Source of the DNA: Candidatus Trichofilum aggregatum
Lineage (GTDB): Bacteria; Chloroflexota; Anaerolineae; Promineifilales; Promineifilaceae
Length of the DNA stretch: 64,000 nucleotides
Direction: 5' to 3'
NCBI GenBank assembly: GCA_016716885.1
Contig: JADJUV010000007.1
Span: 35,888-99,887, forward strand
Shown: one piece after another, positions 17,444 through 26,703 of the stretch
Numbering within the stretch: position 1 is the first letter of the stretch
Layout of the letters: each line of letters opens with the position of its first letter
Translations under genes and position numbers: made by a program
Notes under the pieces: generated by a model
Databases searched by the model: none
Seen by the model: the letters and a program-made list of their open reading frames with translations, nothing else
What the model was told of the DNA's origin: nothing

Positions 17444-17447
17444 ACAG

Positions 17448-17545
17448 AGTTTTCCCAAAGTCAACGAGTACAGCTTTACCCAACTCTTTAGCAAATGGAG
17501 TCTGAAGACCCATCCCCCTAACCCCCTTCCCGGGGAAGGGGGAAC
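17448..17545. repeat. Right inverted flank of transporter module
   Basis: Inverted match of 14035-14135. It continues into the CCCCGCCCC/GGGG REP motifs to about 17575. The rest of the spacer up to 17773 carries no gene; AAGGAGAACGAG just before 17774 is the ribosome site of the next gene. Confidence 0.7.
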
Positions 17546-17773
17546 GCACGCTGGGGCGGGGTTAGGGGTGGGGGAAAATACCCGACACGCTGGTACAACC
17601 CTAAAACATCGGACTTTGGAAAAATCGTGCCCGAATGAACAATTACCTTTGTCCTGATCCATACATTGGCTATAATCGCCTGTGTTCGATTTTAGTGTGA
17701 CTGTGGGCCGGATTGTTTTAGCCAACTGTTTTCGGCCACAGGCAAAACTCATGTTTACAACAAGGAGAACGAG

Positions 17774-18637
17774 ATGAAGAAACAATGGTTTTACCGTTTG
17801 TGTTTGTTGATGGTTCTGGCCCTGGTCTTGGTGGCTTGCGGCGGCAACAGTGAGAATACACCTAACAATGCGGCCAACAATACCACCAATGAGGGCACCG
17901 CATCCGATAGTGATTTACCTGATTTAGGCGGCCGCGAAATCACCGTCGCCATCGAAAACGCCTACCTGCCCTTCAACTACGTCCGCGCCGACACCGGCGA
18001 AGCGGGTGGTTGGGATTACGAGGCGCTAGCCGCTATCTGTGACCTGCTGAACTGCACCCCTGTCTTCCAGGAAGCTGCCTGGGAAGGCATGATCCAGGCT
18101 GTCGCCAACGGCCAATTTGACATGGCGGCCGATGGCATCACCATCACTGAAGACCGCAAAGAAATCGTTGATTTCTCTGTGGGTTACATCAAGATTGAGC
18201 AACGCATCCTGGTCCGCATTGATGAAGAACGTTTTGACTCTGCCGAAACGTTAGCCGCCGATACCAGCCTGATTGTAGGGACACAACCTGGCACAACCAA
18301 CTACGAAACAGCCGTCGAACTCGTCGGTGAAGACCGCATCAAAGGGTTTGAGCAATTCCCCTTCGCTGTGCAGGCGCTCATCGCTGGTGACGTTGATGCC
18401 GTACTCATGGACGAAACAGCCGGTCAAGGTTACATCGGCGCCAATGCCGAACAAATCAAACTGGTGGGTGAATCCCTCTCCAGCGACGAATTGGGTTTCA
18501 TCTTCCCCAAAGGCAGTGACCTGGTTGAACCCTTCAACGCCGCCATCGCCGAGTTAGAAGCTAACGGCACCATGGCTGCCCTGGCGGAGAAATATTTCAC
18601 CGAACAGTTCAGCCTCACCTATGACGATATTGAGTAA
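17774..18637 (+). CDS. Amino-acid ABC transporter solute-binding lipoprotein
   Basis: A second SBP_bac_3 family protein, 287 residues, with lipobox VLVAC (C22). An Asn/Thr-rich linker (SENTPNNAANNTTNEG) tethers the domain to the membrane. The binding domain opens with REITVAIENAYLPFNYVR and includes WDYEALAAICDLLNC and DMAADGITITEDRKEIVDF. It differs clearly from the binding protein at 14889, so the two transporters probably take up different amino acids. The cognate permease and ATPase are at 18862 and 19844. An intrinsic terminator follows the gene at 18706, suggesting that most transcripts encode only the binding protein, a common way to over-produce it. Confidence 0.88.
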   Translation: MKKQWFYRLCLLMVLALVLVACGGNSENTPNNAANNTTNEGTASDSDLPDLGGREITVAIENAYLPFNYVRADTGEAGGWDYEALAAICDLLNCTPVFQEAAWEGMIQAVANGQFDMAADGITITEDRKEIVDFSVGYIKIEQRILVRIDEERFDSAETLAADTSLIVGTQPGTTNYETAVELVGEDRIKGFEQFPFAVQALIAGDVDAVLMDETAGQGYIGANAEQIKLVGESLSSDELGFIFPKGSDLVEPFNAAIAELEANGTMAALAEKYFTEQFSLTYDDIE

Positions 18638-18705
18638 AGGAAGTTTTGGGTTATTGGTTAGGGGGTAAGACACGAATAACCAACAACCGATTTGCTTATA
18701 CTCTC

Positions 18706-18736
18706 AAACGCCAGGCAATTGTGCCTGGCGTTTTTT
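18706..18736 (+). terminator. Intrinsic terminator after binding-protein gene
   Basis: AAACGCCAGGCA and TGCCTGGCGTTTTTT form a perfect stem with a four-base loop and a T6 tail. Partial readthrough to the permease gene would set subunit stoichiometry. Confidence 0.88.
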
Positions 18737-18861
18737 GTCTCTTATCTGACGAAGGGGTATTATCCTGCCCATAGCGCGGCCGCGTTGCCCTTACTCCCAA
18801 ACACACAAATTTATACGTCTCTGTTCGCCGTTTACCGTTTACGTTTCAAAAGGAGATGTCC

Positions 18862-19682
18862 GTGACTTCCCCAAAATCAACCATTCCCTGGCGTGATGTA
18901 CCCTGGTGGCTCGTCGCTATCATCCTCTTCCTGGTTCTAATGGGTTTCGTCCTCGTCACCGATGCGAATTACAACCAGGCGTTTAACTTCATCATTGGTG
19001 AGCCAGGGGGTGGCACAGGCGGTGGGCTGACAGCACTCATCGGTAAAGGGCTGAGCGTTACCATTTACACCACCATGATGGCCTATGTTATTGCCCTCAT
19101 CATCGGTTTACTGGCAGGTTTGGGGCGGGTCAGCCAAAACGTCCTCATTCGTAACGTCGCCATCACCTACATTGAGTTCATTCGCGGTGTGCCTACGCTG
19201 GTGCTGATATTTACCCTGGCGCTCGTGGTTATCCCCGCGGCCGCGGAAGGGCTTGGTTTCAATCTACAGACCATTCCCGACAACACCCGTGCCATCCTGG
19301 CGCTGGCTATCATCTACGGGGCTTACATGGCCGAAATTTTCCGGGCCGGTATCGAATCCATCCCCCAGGACAGATGGAAGCGGCCCGTTCTGTGGGCATG
19401 ACCGCCGCCCAGGGCATGATATACATTATTTTGCCCCAGGCCATTCGTAATGTTTTACCCGCCCTCTGGAATGATTTCATCGCCATGCTTAAGGACTCAT
19501 CTCTGGTATCTGTCCTGGCCGTGCGCGACATTACCCAGATGGCTCGCCTGTATGCAGGTAGCTCCTTCCGCTTCCGTGAGACTTATCTGGTACTGACCTT
19601 CCTTTATCTCTCGATGACGCTCATTCTCAGCCTGATCCTGCGTCTCATCGAACGACGCACGCGCATCGGCGGCGAACGATAG
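18862..19682 (+). CDS. Amino-acid ABC transporter permease (one-base frame break at 19368)
   Basis: HisM/GlnP-type permease split over two frames. The first part ends RAGIESIPQDRWKR and the second starts MEAARSVGMTAAQGM. Adding one G at 19368-19369 gives IPQGQMEAARSVGM, the normal EAA loop, and a protein of about 272 residues. Other marks are FIRGVPTLVLIFTLAL and PQAIRNVLPALWNDFIA. For the start, AGGAG touches the ATG at 18856 directly, whereas the GTG at 18862 has six bases of spacing, so GTG is preferred. As sequenced the gene would be non-functional, which would disable the transporter; a sequencing error is more likely. Confidence 0.82.
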
Positions 19683-19696
19683 TTAATACCCTGACC

Positions 19697-19828
19697 TGGA
19701 TAACCGAGAAAATTTATCCGCCGATTAACGCCGACTTTCGCTGATTAAAGAATCGGCGTTAATCCCCAAAATATGCGGTTAAACTTCTGGCCAACCGTCC
19801 AAAAAGTTGACTTGAATGGTATTTACGG
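19697..19828. repeat. Dispersed repeat (copy 1)
   Basis: About 130 bp shared with 38565-38690. Common blocks include TTTATCCGC, GGCGTTAATCCCCAAAAT and GCGGTTAAACTTCT, as well as an internal inverted pair around CCGATTAACGCCGA/TCGGCGTTAAT. It lies between permease and ATPase genes. Confidence 0.75.
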
Positions 19829-19843
19829 TCACTGGAGACTCTT

Positions 19844-20584
19844 ATGACTCAGCCACTCATCGAAATCAAAGATTTACACAAGGAATTCGGCTCGGTAAAA
19901 GCTGTGCGTGGGGTAGATTTGACCATTGCCAAAGGTGAAGTGGTGGTGGTGGTCGGGCCGAGTGGTTCGGGCAAAAGTACCGTCCTGCGCTGCATCAATC
20001 ACCTGGAAGTGCCCACCAGAGGCGAAGTTCACATTGATGGGGTTCATCTGGAAGATCGGCGCACTGATATTAACAAAGTCCGGGCCGAGGTGGGCATGGT
20101 GTTCCAGCAGTTTAACCTGTTTGCCCACCTGACCGTGCTGGATAACATCACCATCGCCCAGCGGTTGGTACGGAAACGCCATAAAGAAGAAGCCGCCGAA
20201 ATTGCCATGAAGCAACTAGAGCGCGTGGGTATTCCCGAAAAAGCGGCCATGTACCCACGCCAGCTTTCTGGTGGACAACAGCAACGAGTCGCCATCGCCC
20301 GTTCACTCGCCATGAACCCCAAAATTATGCTTTTTGATGAACCAACCAGTGCCCTGGACCCGGAGATGATCAAGGAAGTGCTGGATGTGATGTTGGACCT
20401 GGCCCAGGATGGCATGACGATGGTGGTGGTGACGCATGAGATGGGGTTTGCTCGCGCGGCCGCGCAGCGGGTCGTCTTCATGGATAACGGTCAGGTGGTG
20501 GAAATCGGCCCGCCTGATCAAATATTTATCAACCCTACTCACGAGCGTACCCAATTGTTCCTCAGTAAAATTATCAAGCACTAA
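19844..20584 (+). CDS. Amino-acid ABC transporter ATP-binding protein (GlnQ-like)
   Basis: 246-residue ATPase with Walker A GPSGSGKST near residue 41, Q-loop VFQQFNLFAHLTV, signature LSGGQQQR, Walker B IMLFDEPTSALDPE and switch VTHEMGFARAAAQ. It pairs with the binding protein at 17774 and the permease at 18862. It is clearly homologous to, but not a close copy of, the ATPase at 16676. It is separated from the permease gene by the 19697-19828 dispersed repeat, with GGAG shortly before its ATG. One GCGGCCGC near the 3' end encodes part of RAAAQR. Confidence 0.9.
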   Translation: MTQPLIEIKDLHKEFGSVKAVRGVDLTIAKGEVVVVVGPSGSGKSTVLRCINHLEVPTRGEVHIDGVHLEDRRTDINKVRAEVGMVFQQFNLFAHLTVLDNITIAQRLVRKRHKEEAAEIAMKQLERVGIPEKAAMYPRQLSGGQQQRVAIARSLAMNPKIMLFDEPTSALDPEMIKEVLDVMLDLAQDGMTMVVVTHEMGFARAAAQRVVFMDNGQVVEIGPPDQIFINPTHERTQLFLSKIIKH

Positions 20585-20591
20585 GCGCTAT

Positions 20592-20715
20592 AGTTGTCAA
20601 GAAAAAGATTTTGTTTGTATTGACCGCTTGAGCTGGCTAGCGTCAGCCCGCTCAAGCGGTCACTACGAACGAAAACCTCAAATGATTATCCGAATCATCT
20701 ATAGAACTTGAGTTA
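20592..20715. repeat. REP element, GACCGCTT palindrome family (copy 1)
   Basis: Core palindrome TGACCGCTTGAGC with GCTCAAGCGGTCA (20621-20666). It is flanked on the left by GTTGTCAAGAAAAAGATTTT, which also appears inverted at the 40968 copy. On the right is CAAATGATTATC, which also follows the 32953 copy. Confidence 0.8.
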
Positions 20716-20798
20716 GATCGCGAGAGGAAATCAGTTCTTGTTCCTCTCGCTCCAGCTCCTACCTCTAGCCAGAAACCCTACCCACGACTCTGCCTTCC

Positions 20799-22453
20799 AT
20801 GCCCGCATCCAAACTTGCTGATTCGTGCCCCCTCTGTTACCGACACATTTACGCGTGGTATCGCCCAACCTACCCTCTGGCCCACCATCTGGTGCGTATT
20901 CTCAGGCAGCGCTACCCTGCCTGGAATGGGCACGGCAAACCATGCCCCCAATGCATTTTTGAGGCTGTCCAACAAGCCCGCCTGGAGCGCAGCACCCGTT
21001 CCATGCAGGATCAATGGGACAGCCCTTTTCCTGTTTACCTGCATGACCAGCAAGAAATTCTGCCCACGCACCACCGGATTAACGCCCACCCTCGCTTTAC
21101 CGGGCGCGGTGTCACTGTCGCCTTCCTCGACTCCGGCTTCTACCCTCACGATGATCTGGTTATGCCTGTTAACCGGATTCTTTGTTTTGCCGATGCTACG
21201 GATAAAGAGGTGGTAGAGAAGAAACTGCCCACCACGCGGCCGCAAATTACCTCCTGGCACGGCACCATGGTCACCACCATTGGCGTGGGCAACGGCTACA
21301 CCTCAGCGGGCCTTTACCGGGGCATCGCCCCTGAAGCCAACCTGGTGCTGGTCAAAACGGGTGAAAAAAACTCCTCCCGCATCACCGAAGCCCACATTCA
21401 GCACGCCCTGGAATGGGTCATCGCCACCCAGGAGCGGTTCAACATCCGGGTGGTCAACATCTCCATGGGTGGCGATCATCCCAGTACCGGAAAGATGACA
21501 CCCCTGGATGAAACGGTGGAGCGTGCCGTCGCTCAGGGCATGGTGGTGGTCGCGGCCGCGGGCAATAGCGGCCGCAAAATCATCATCCCCCCCGCTTCAG
21601 CCCCTCAGCCATCACCGTGGGTGGCGTGGATGACCATAACTCCCTGCAACGGCGTCACCGGCGTATGTTTTGGTCCAACTACGGCACCGGCGCTCAGGGC
21701 CTTATCAAACCGGATGTGCTGGCCCCGGCTATCTGGTTAGCCGCACCCATGTTGCCCCGTACCTGGGTGCATCTGGAAGCCATGTTTCTGTGGCGGCTGG
21801 GTCAGGCCGCCGATGAAGCCATCCCCATGCTCCTGGCCGACGATCCTACCCACCGCCATCTGGCCCGCAAAAAACGCTCCCTGCCCCTGGACAATGTACG
21901 GCACGCCATCCATCAACGCATCCGTGAGCAAAAATACATTCATCCCCATTACCAACATGTGGATGGCACCTCTATGGCCGCCCCCATTGTATCTGGGTTA
22001 GTCGCCCAACTTTTAGAGGCTGTGCCCACGCTGACCCCGTCTGAGATCAAGGAAATCCTGCAAAAAACGGCGGAACCTTTGCGGGCGATTACTTTTGAGC
22101 GGCAAGGCTGGGGGGTGGTAAATGGCAGTGCGGCGGTCGCGGCCGCGTTCCGACAAACCATTGGCACCCCCTCCAAACCCCGCATCCCTGGCCATACCAC
22201 CCTGGTCTACACCGATCCCAGCGCCCAACACGTCGCCCTCATTGGTAGTTTTAACCAGTGGAATCCCACCGGGCACGAATTCAGTCAGGAAAAACCCGGC
22301 CTCTGGCACATAACCATTCCCAAACCCGCCCCGGGGGTGCATCCTTACAAAATTCTGGTAAATTACCAGCACGTCATCGCCCACCCCGAAAATCAATCTC
22401 GTGTCGAAGATGGGTATGGGGGTTTCTACTCTTTATTAAAAGTTGATTCTTAA
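20799..22453 (+). CDS. Zinc-ribbon/subtilisin-like protease/CBM48-like fusion (one-base frame break)
   Basis: The frame is interrupted at a CCCC run (21601-21604). Restoring one C links PPASAPSAITVGGVDDHN into a single protein of about 550 residues. Order: an N-terminal CPLC...CPQC zinc-ribbon-like segment (C10, C13, C49, C52), then a peptidase S8 domain. The latter has catalytic Asp in VAFLDSGFYPHDD (D111), His in SWHGTM (H154), oxyanion Asn in VVAAAGNSG and Ser in VDGTSMAAPIVSG. Finally there is an AMPK/CBM48-like beta-sandwich (HVALIGSFNQWNPTGHEF to YKILVN). No signal peptide is seen, so the enzyme is probably intracellular. An insertion of about 70 residues lies between the GGVDDHN strand and the catalytic Ser. 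Substrate unknown. Confidence 0.8.
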
Positions 22454-22454
22454 G

Positions 22455-22520
22455 GCGTGTTGCGTGGTGCGTGTTTGGTCAAAACAGCCTCACGCACCAC
22501 GTTATTACGCAATACGAAGA
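22455..22520. repeat. GTGGTGCGTG palindrome family (copy 3)
   Basis: GTGTTGCGTGGTGCGTG with CACGCACCACG as an imperfect inverted repeat between the protease and esterase genes. Same family as 5651 and 6605. Confidence 0.6.
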
Positions 22521-22525
22521 CGCTC

Positions 22526-23245
22526 ATGAACCGCGAATATCACCGTTGGCACAGTCCCAATCTCAACCGAGACATGGAATTATTGGTTTTCGGCCATGCC
22601 GGAGCCAAAGTATTGGTTTTCCCCACCTCAATGGGCAAATTCTACGAATGGGAAGACCGGCAAATGATTCAAGCCCTGAGTGAGCCAATCAACAGAGGGT
22701 GGCTCCAGTTATATTGCGTGGACAGTGTGGATGCGGAGAGTTGGTACGCCAAATGGGCTGACCCTCGCGGCCGCGCCTGGCGACACGTGCAGTACGAAAA
22801 CTACCTGCTCCACGAAGTTATCCCCCTGATGAACCACAAGAACTGGACCCCCTTCCTCATTACGACCGGGGCCAGTTTTGGCGCGTTTCATGCCATGAAT
22901 TTTGCGCTGCGCCACCCCGACATTACCAGCCGTGTTTTGGCGATGAGCGGCATCTATGATATTTCCCGCTGGTTAGATGGTTATCAGGAAGGGCACGGTT
23001 ACTACAATAATCCAGTTGCCTACATCAAGAATGAGCACGATCCGCATCGGCTCGACCAGCTACGGCAGGTAGACATCATCATCACCGTTGGGGAACAAGA
23101 TCCCAACATCGGTGGCAATCGTTATTTCTCCCAACTGCTCTGGGATAAAAACATCTGGCACGCCTTCCGCGTGTGGGATGGTTGGTCGCATGATTGGCCT
23201 TACTGGCAGAAAATGGCCCAAATGTATATAAGTGGTGCCGACTAA
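22526..23245 (+). CDS. Esterase-family alpha/beta hydrolase (COG4947-type), paralogue A
   Basis: 239-residue alpha/beta hydrolase of the putative-esterase type. The nucleophile elbow reads TTGASFGAFHAMNFALRHP (Ser in GASFG), with a later catalytic His in GWSHDWPYW and an Asp in VGEQDPNIGG. It opens with NREYHRWHSPNLNRDMELL, nearly repeated in the next gene, so the two are paralogues. ATG 22526 is chosen over an upstream frame that reads through the palindromic repeat. The presence of two such esterases next to three ATP-grasp genes suggests a shared pathway, for example hydrolysis or transfer of an ester or amide product. No signal peptide is present. Confidence 0.82.
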   Translation: MNREYHRWHSPNLNRDMELLVFGHAGAKVLVFPTSMGKFYEWEDRQMIQALSEPINRGWLQLYCVDSVDAESWYAKWADPRGRAWRHVQYENYLLHEVIPLMNHKNWTPFLITTGASFGAFHAMNFALRHPDITSRVLAMSGIYDISRWLDGYQEGHGYYNNPVAYIKNEHDPHRLDQLRQVDIIITVGEQDPNIGGNRYFSQLLWDKNIWHAFRVWDGWSHDWPYWQKMAQMYISGAD

Positions 23246-23415
23246 TCTTAGATTAACGATTTGAGTCCCCAGCTAAAATCGCCCATCGTTAATCATCAAC
23301 TCGACTTTGGTGAAAATTAACCCGTTCTCTGGAAATCTCTTAATCTCTCAGTCTCTTAATCCCCAGAGAACCGTACAAAAAACGCCAAACTCCAGTTATC
23401 AATTCAGGAGGCAGA

Positions 23416-24150
23416 ATGTACCGTCACATTGATGGCTGGCATAGTCCCAACTTAAACAAACACATGGAGATCGTCACGTATGGGGAGTATGGTTTCCCCT
23501 TGTTGATGTTCCCCACCGCGGCCGCGGACTACCTCGAATACGAGCGCTTTCACGTCATCACCGTCCTTGAGGAATTCCTCAACGCGGGCAAAGTCAAAAT
23601 CTTCTCCATCAACAGCATCAACAACGAAAGCTGGCTCAACCGGCAAGTCCACCCCAAGCACAAAGCCGAACGTCAGATGCAATACAACAGCTACATCGCC
23701 GATGAAGTAGTTCCCTACATCTGGGAAAGCTGTAAAGGGCCAACCGGTATCATCACCGCCGGAGCCAGCCTGGGGGCCTTTCACTGTGCCAACCAGCTCT
23801 TCCGCCGCCCCGACTTATTTGATGGCATGATCGCCATGAGTGGCTCCTATGATATTCGCGGCTACTTTGAGGGTACTTACTACGACGACAACATCTATTT
23901 CAACAACCCGGTAGATTATTTGCCCCACCTCAACGACGAACAATATCTGCCCCTTACTCCAGCAAAAGAAACATATCCACCTCGTCACGGGTCAGGGTCT
24001 TACGAAAACCCCTACGCATCGCGCCGTCTGGCTGACATCCTGCACAACAAAAACATTCCCCATGAGCTAGACCTGTGGGGGTATGACATGCCCCATGATT
24101 GGCCCACCTGGCGGATGATGATGCGGTACTATTTGGCGGCCAAATTTTAG
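23416..24150 (+). CDS. Esterase-family alpha/beta hydrolase, paralogue B
   Basis: 244 residues, clearly related to the preceding gene (GWHSPNLNKHMEIVTYGEYG compared with RWHSPNLNRDMELLVFGHAG). Nucleophile elbow ITAGASLGAFHCANQLF, final His in YDMPHDWPTWRMM. It has a longer variable loop after the NNPVDYL segment (DEQYLPLTPAKETYPP), which could alter substrate access relative to paralogue A. AGGAGG lies shortly before ATG 23416. About 145 bp with a G9 tract and a small TTTTAGCCGG/TCCGACTAA inverted repeat separate it from the first ATP-grasp gene. Confidence 0.82.
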   Translation: MYRHIDGWHSPNLNKHMEIVTYGEYGFPLLMFPTAAADYLEYERFHVITVLEEFLNAGKVKIFSINSINNESWLNRQVHPKHKAERQMQYNSYIADEVVPYIWESCKGPTGIITAGASLGAFHCANQLFRRPDLFDGMIAMSGSYDIRGYFEGTYYDDNIYFNNPVDYLPHLNDEQYLPLTPAKETYPPRHGSGSYENPYASRRLADILHNKNIPHELDLWGYDMPHDWPTWRMMMRYYLAAKF

Positions 24151-24294
24151 CGGATGGTTAACCTCACAAGGCAAACTGTTCACAAAGAAGGGGGGGGGAG
24201 ACCGGCGTCGAGGTTTTAGCCGGTCGGAATTTTCCGACTAAAGTCGCCACTCCCCCGTTAAACCCGCTAGAGCTTTAAAAAGAAGGAGAAAATT

Positions 24295-25218
24295 ATGCTT
24301 AAAGTCGGCTTACTCGTTGGACGCGAATGGTCATGGCCCCCCGCCTTTATTGAAGAAGTCAACAGCCGCAATGAAGGGGTAGTGGCCGAATTTGTTAACA
24401 TTGGCGGCACGATGATGAATGAACCTTGCCCTTATGCCGTCATTATTGACCGCATCTCCCATGAAGTTCCTTATTATCGCTCCTACCTCAAAAACGCCAT
24501 GCTTCAGGGAACCCATGTCGTCAACAATCCTTTTATGTGGACGGCAGATGACAAATTTTTTGGGGCCTCTCTCATCACCAAACTGGGTATTGTCAGCCCT
24601 AAAACCATTGCTCTGCCCAACAAAGATTATGTTCCCGGCATTGTCCACAATGAAAGTCTGCGTAACTTGATATTCCCCCTGGAATGGCAGGCTCAAGTTG
24701 ATGCCATCGGTGGATTCCCGTGTATCTTGAAAGACGCGCACGGCGGCGGCTGGAAAGAAGTTCATGTTTGCCGTTCTATGCAAGAGTTGTGGAACGCCTA
24801 TAACCAATCAGGTCTGCTGACGATGGTCTTGCAGGAATACATTAAGTGGGACAATTACATCCGCTGTATGTGCCTGGGGCAAGAAGATATTCTGGTGATG
24901 AAGTATGATCCCAACACCCGCCGCTACATGCATCACGACCTGGAGCCAGAACTGTATCAGCGCATCGTAGATGATTGCATCAAGCTGGTGCAGGCGTTTG
25001 GTTATGACATGAATACCACTGAGTGGGCCATCCGGGATGGGGTTCCGTATGCGATTGATTTTATGAATCCGGCCCCGGATATGGATGTTTATTCGCTGGG
25101 GTATGAGTTCCATCGCTGGTGTGTGGAACACATGGCGGATATGGTCATTAAGATGGCCAAAGACCCGCGGCCGCAAGTCAAATCATTACGTTGGTCAGGC
25201 ATGTTTGGCGAAGCCTAA
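24295..25218 (+). CDS. ATP-grasp ligase, RimK-like
   Basis: 307-residue ATP-grasp enzyme. The N-terminal Rossmann-like part reads MLKVGLLVGREWSWPPAFIE. ATP-binding lysine-glycine loops are GGFPCILKDAHGGGWKEVHV and LQEYIKWDNYIR, and the metal-binding end is AIDFMNPAPDMDVYSLG. Enzymes of this superfamily activate a carboxylate as acyl-phosphate and join it to an amine or thiol. Substrates are unknown. AAGGAG lies before ATG 24295. The next gene starts 12 bp after the stop, preceded by GGGGAG, indicating tight cotranscription. There is no GCGGCCGC except near the 3' end. Confidence 0.83.
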   Translation: MLKVGLLVGREWSWPPAFIEEVNSRNEGVVAEFVNIGGTMMNEPCPYAVIIDRISHEVPYYRSYLKNAMLQGTHVVNNPFMWTADDKFFGASLITKLGIVSPKTIALPNKDYVPGIVHNESLRNLIFPLEWQAQVDAIGGFPCILKDAHGGGWKEVHVCRSMQELWNAYNQSGLLTMVLQEYIKWDNYIRCMCLGQEDILVMKYDPNTRRYMHHDLEPELYQRIVDDCIKLVQAFGYDMNTTEWAIRDGVPYAIDFMNPAPDMDVYSLGYEFHRWCVEHMADMVIKMAKDPRPQVKSLRWSGMFGEA

Positions 25219-25230
25219 GGGGAGAAAACC

Positions 25231-26582
25231 ATGAACCTGCGCGAGGCCGTTAATTACTATAATTCCTTGTTAGACGTTGAGCTGGCTCAAGAAAGTCAGG
25301 CCCAGATGGATGGTTTATTGCTACGTGAAGGGCTGTTTTTTGGTGACAGGCCGTTAAGTAACGTGTTGCGGCCGCGGTTCATGACCCGCGAACAGTACCG
25401 CTACATCCAAAAAGCCATCCGTCCCCTCATGTCCGCCTTCGTCAAGACCCACTACACCGCCCTGGAAAACGAAACCTTCCGCGAACAATTCGGCCTCCTG
25501 GAATGGGAAAAAGAGTTAGCCATTCTCAATCCCGGCTACAAAGCGCCCAGCCCCTCATCTCGCCTGGACACCTTCTTCGATCCGGATACCAACGCCCTTT
25601 ACCTCACCGAATACAACGCCGAAACCCCCGCCGCCCCCGCCTACAACGACGCCCTTACCCGCGCCTTTCTCAGCATTCCTGTCATGGGAGCCTTTCAGCG
25701 TAAATACGAAGTACAACCCCTGCCCGCCCGTCACCACATGCTCCACGTTATCCTGGACGCCTACAAACAATGGGGTGGCACCGGTCGCCCCACCATCGGC
25801 ATTCTGGACTGGCACGACGTACCCACCTACAGTGAGTTTGTCCTCTTTGAGAAATATTTCAAATCAGTCGGTTACGATTGTTTGATCGCTGACCCGCGAG
25901 AAGTGGATTATCACGATGGCAAACTATACGCTCATGGTAAACCGTTCGACCTCATTTACAAACGGGTTCTCATTAGCGAACTGGTCGCCCTGGGGGGCAT
26001 GGATCACCCCATCATCCGGGCCGTGCGTGACGGTGCCGCCTGTATGGTCAACTCCTTCTGGTGCAAAATTCTCTACAAAAAAGCCAGCCTGGCCGTCCTC
26101 AGCGATGAACAGAATATAGCGCTCTACACCGCCGAGGAGCGCCAGGCGATTGATACCCATGTCCCCTGGACACGGGTCGTGACTGAACGACATACCACCT
26201 ACCGCGGTGCGCCGGTTGACCTCATTCCTTTTATCCAGGCACGCAAAGACAACTTTGTTCTCAAGCCCAACGATGATTATGGCGGCCGCGGCATTGTGCT
26301 CGGTTGGGAAGCCAGCGAAGGGGTGTGGGAAGCGGCCATCAAAACGGCTTTGGAGTCATGCACCATCGTGCAAGAACGGATTGTTCTGCCCCAAGAGCCT
26401 TATCCCAGCCTGGTCAGCGGCGAAGTTCTCACCTATGATCGGCTTTTTGACACCGCCCCTTCATTTGGAATAGCGACTACGTCTCCAGTTGCCTCACCCG
26501 TTTGGCAACCAATTCCCTGTTAAACGTAACCGCGGGCGGTGGCTCCACCGTACCCACCTTCATCATTGAAGATCGAGGATAA
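25231..26582 (+). CDS. Glutathionylspermidine synthase-like/circularly permuted ATP-grasp protein (frame break near 26456)
   Basis: About 450 residues. The core has FFDPDTNALYLTEYNAETPA, TIGILDWHDVPTYSEFVLF, the ATP-binding block FVLKPNDDYGGRGIVLGWE and VQERIVLPQEPYPSL, resembling GSP-synthase/CP-ATP-grasp proteins. The sequenced frame ends at 26523 with an implausible tail. Adding one C to the CCCC run at 26456-26459 yields FIWNSDYVSSCLTRLATNS, then GGGSTVPTFIIEDRG, and a stop at 26580-26582. That is a normal family C-terminus. The expected reaction is amide-bond formation between a carboxylate and an amine; partners unknown. It sits between two other ATP-grasp genes. Confidence 0.82.
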
Positions 26583-26599
26583 GCAAGGGAGTAGCCCCT

Positions 26600-26690
26600 G
26601 AGAGAGGTGAAACTCAGGGGAACTCGTAGGAACTCTAGGAACTCAGGGGAACTTGAAACCTGGAACCTGGAACTTGAAACCTATTTTCGT
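26600..26690. repeat. Imperfect AACTCAGGGG/AACTTGAAACC tandem
   Basis: Low-complexity spacer built of variants of GGAACTC and GGAACCTGGAACTTGAAACC, comparable to the AGTTCCC run at 50861-50905. Confidence 0.6.
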
Positions 26691-26703
26691 AGGAGTAAGC
26701 CAC

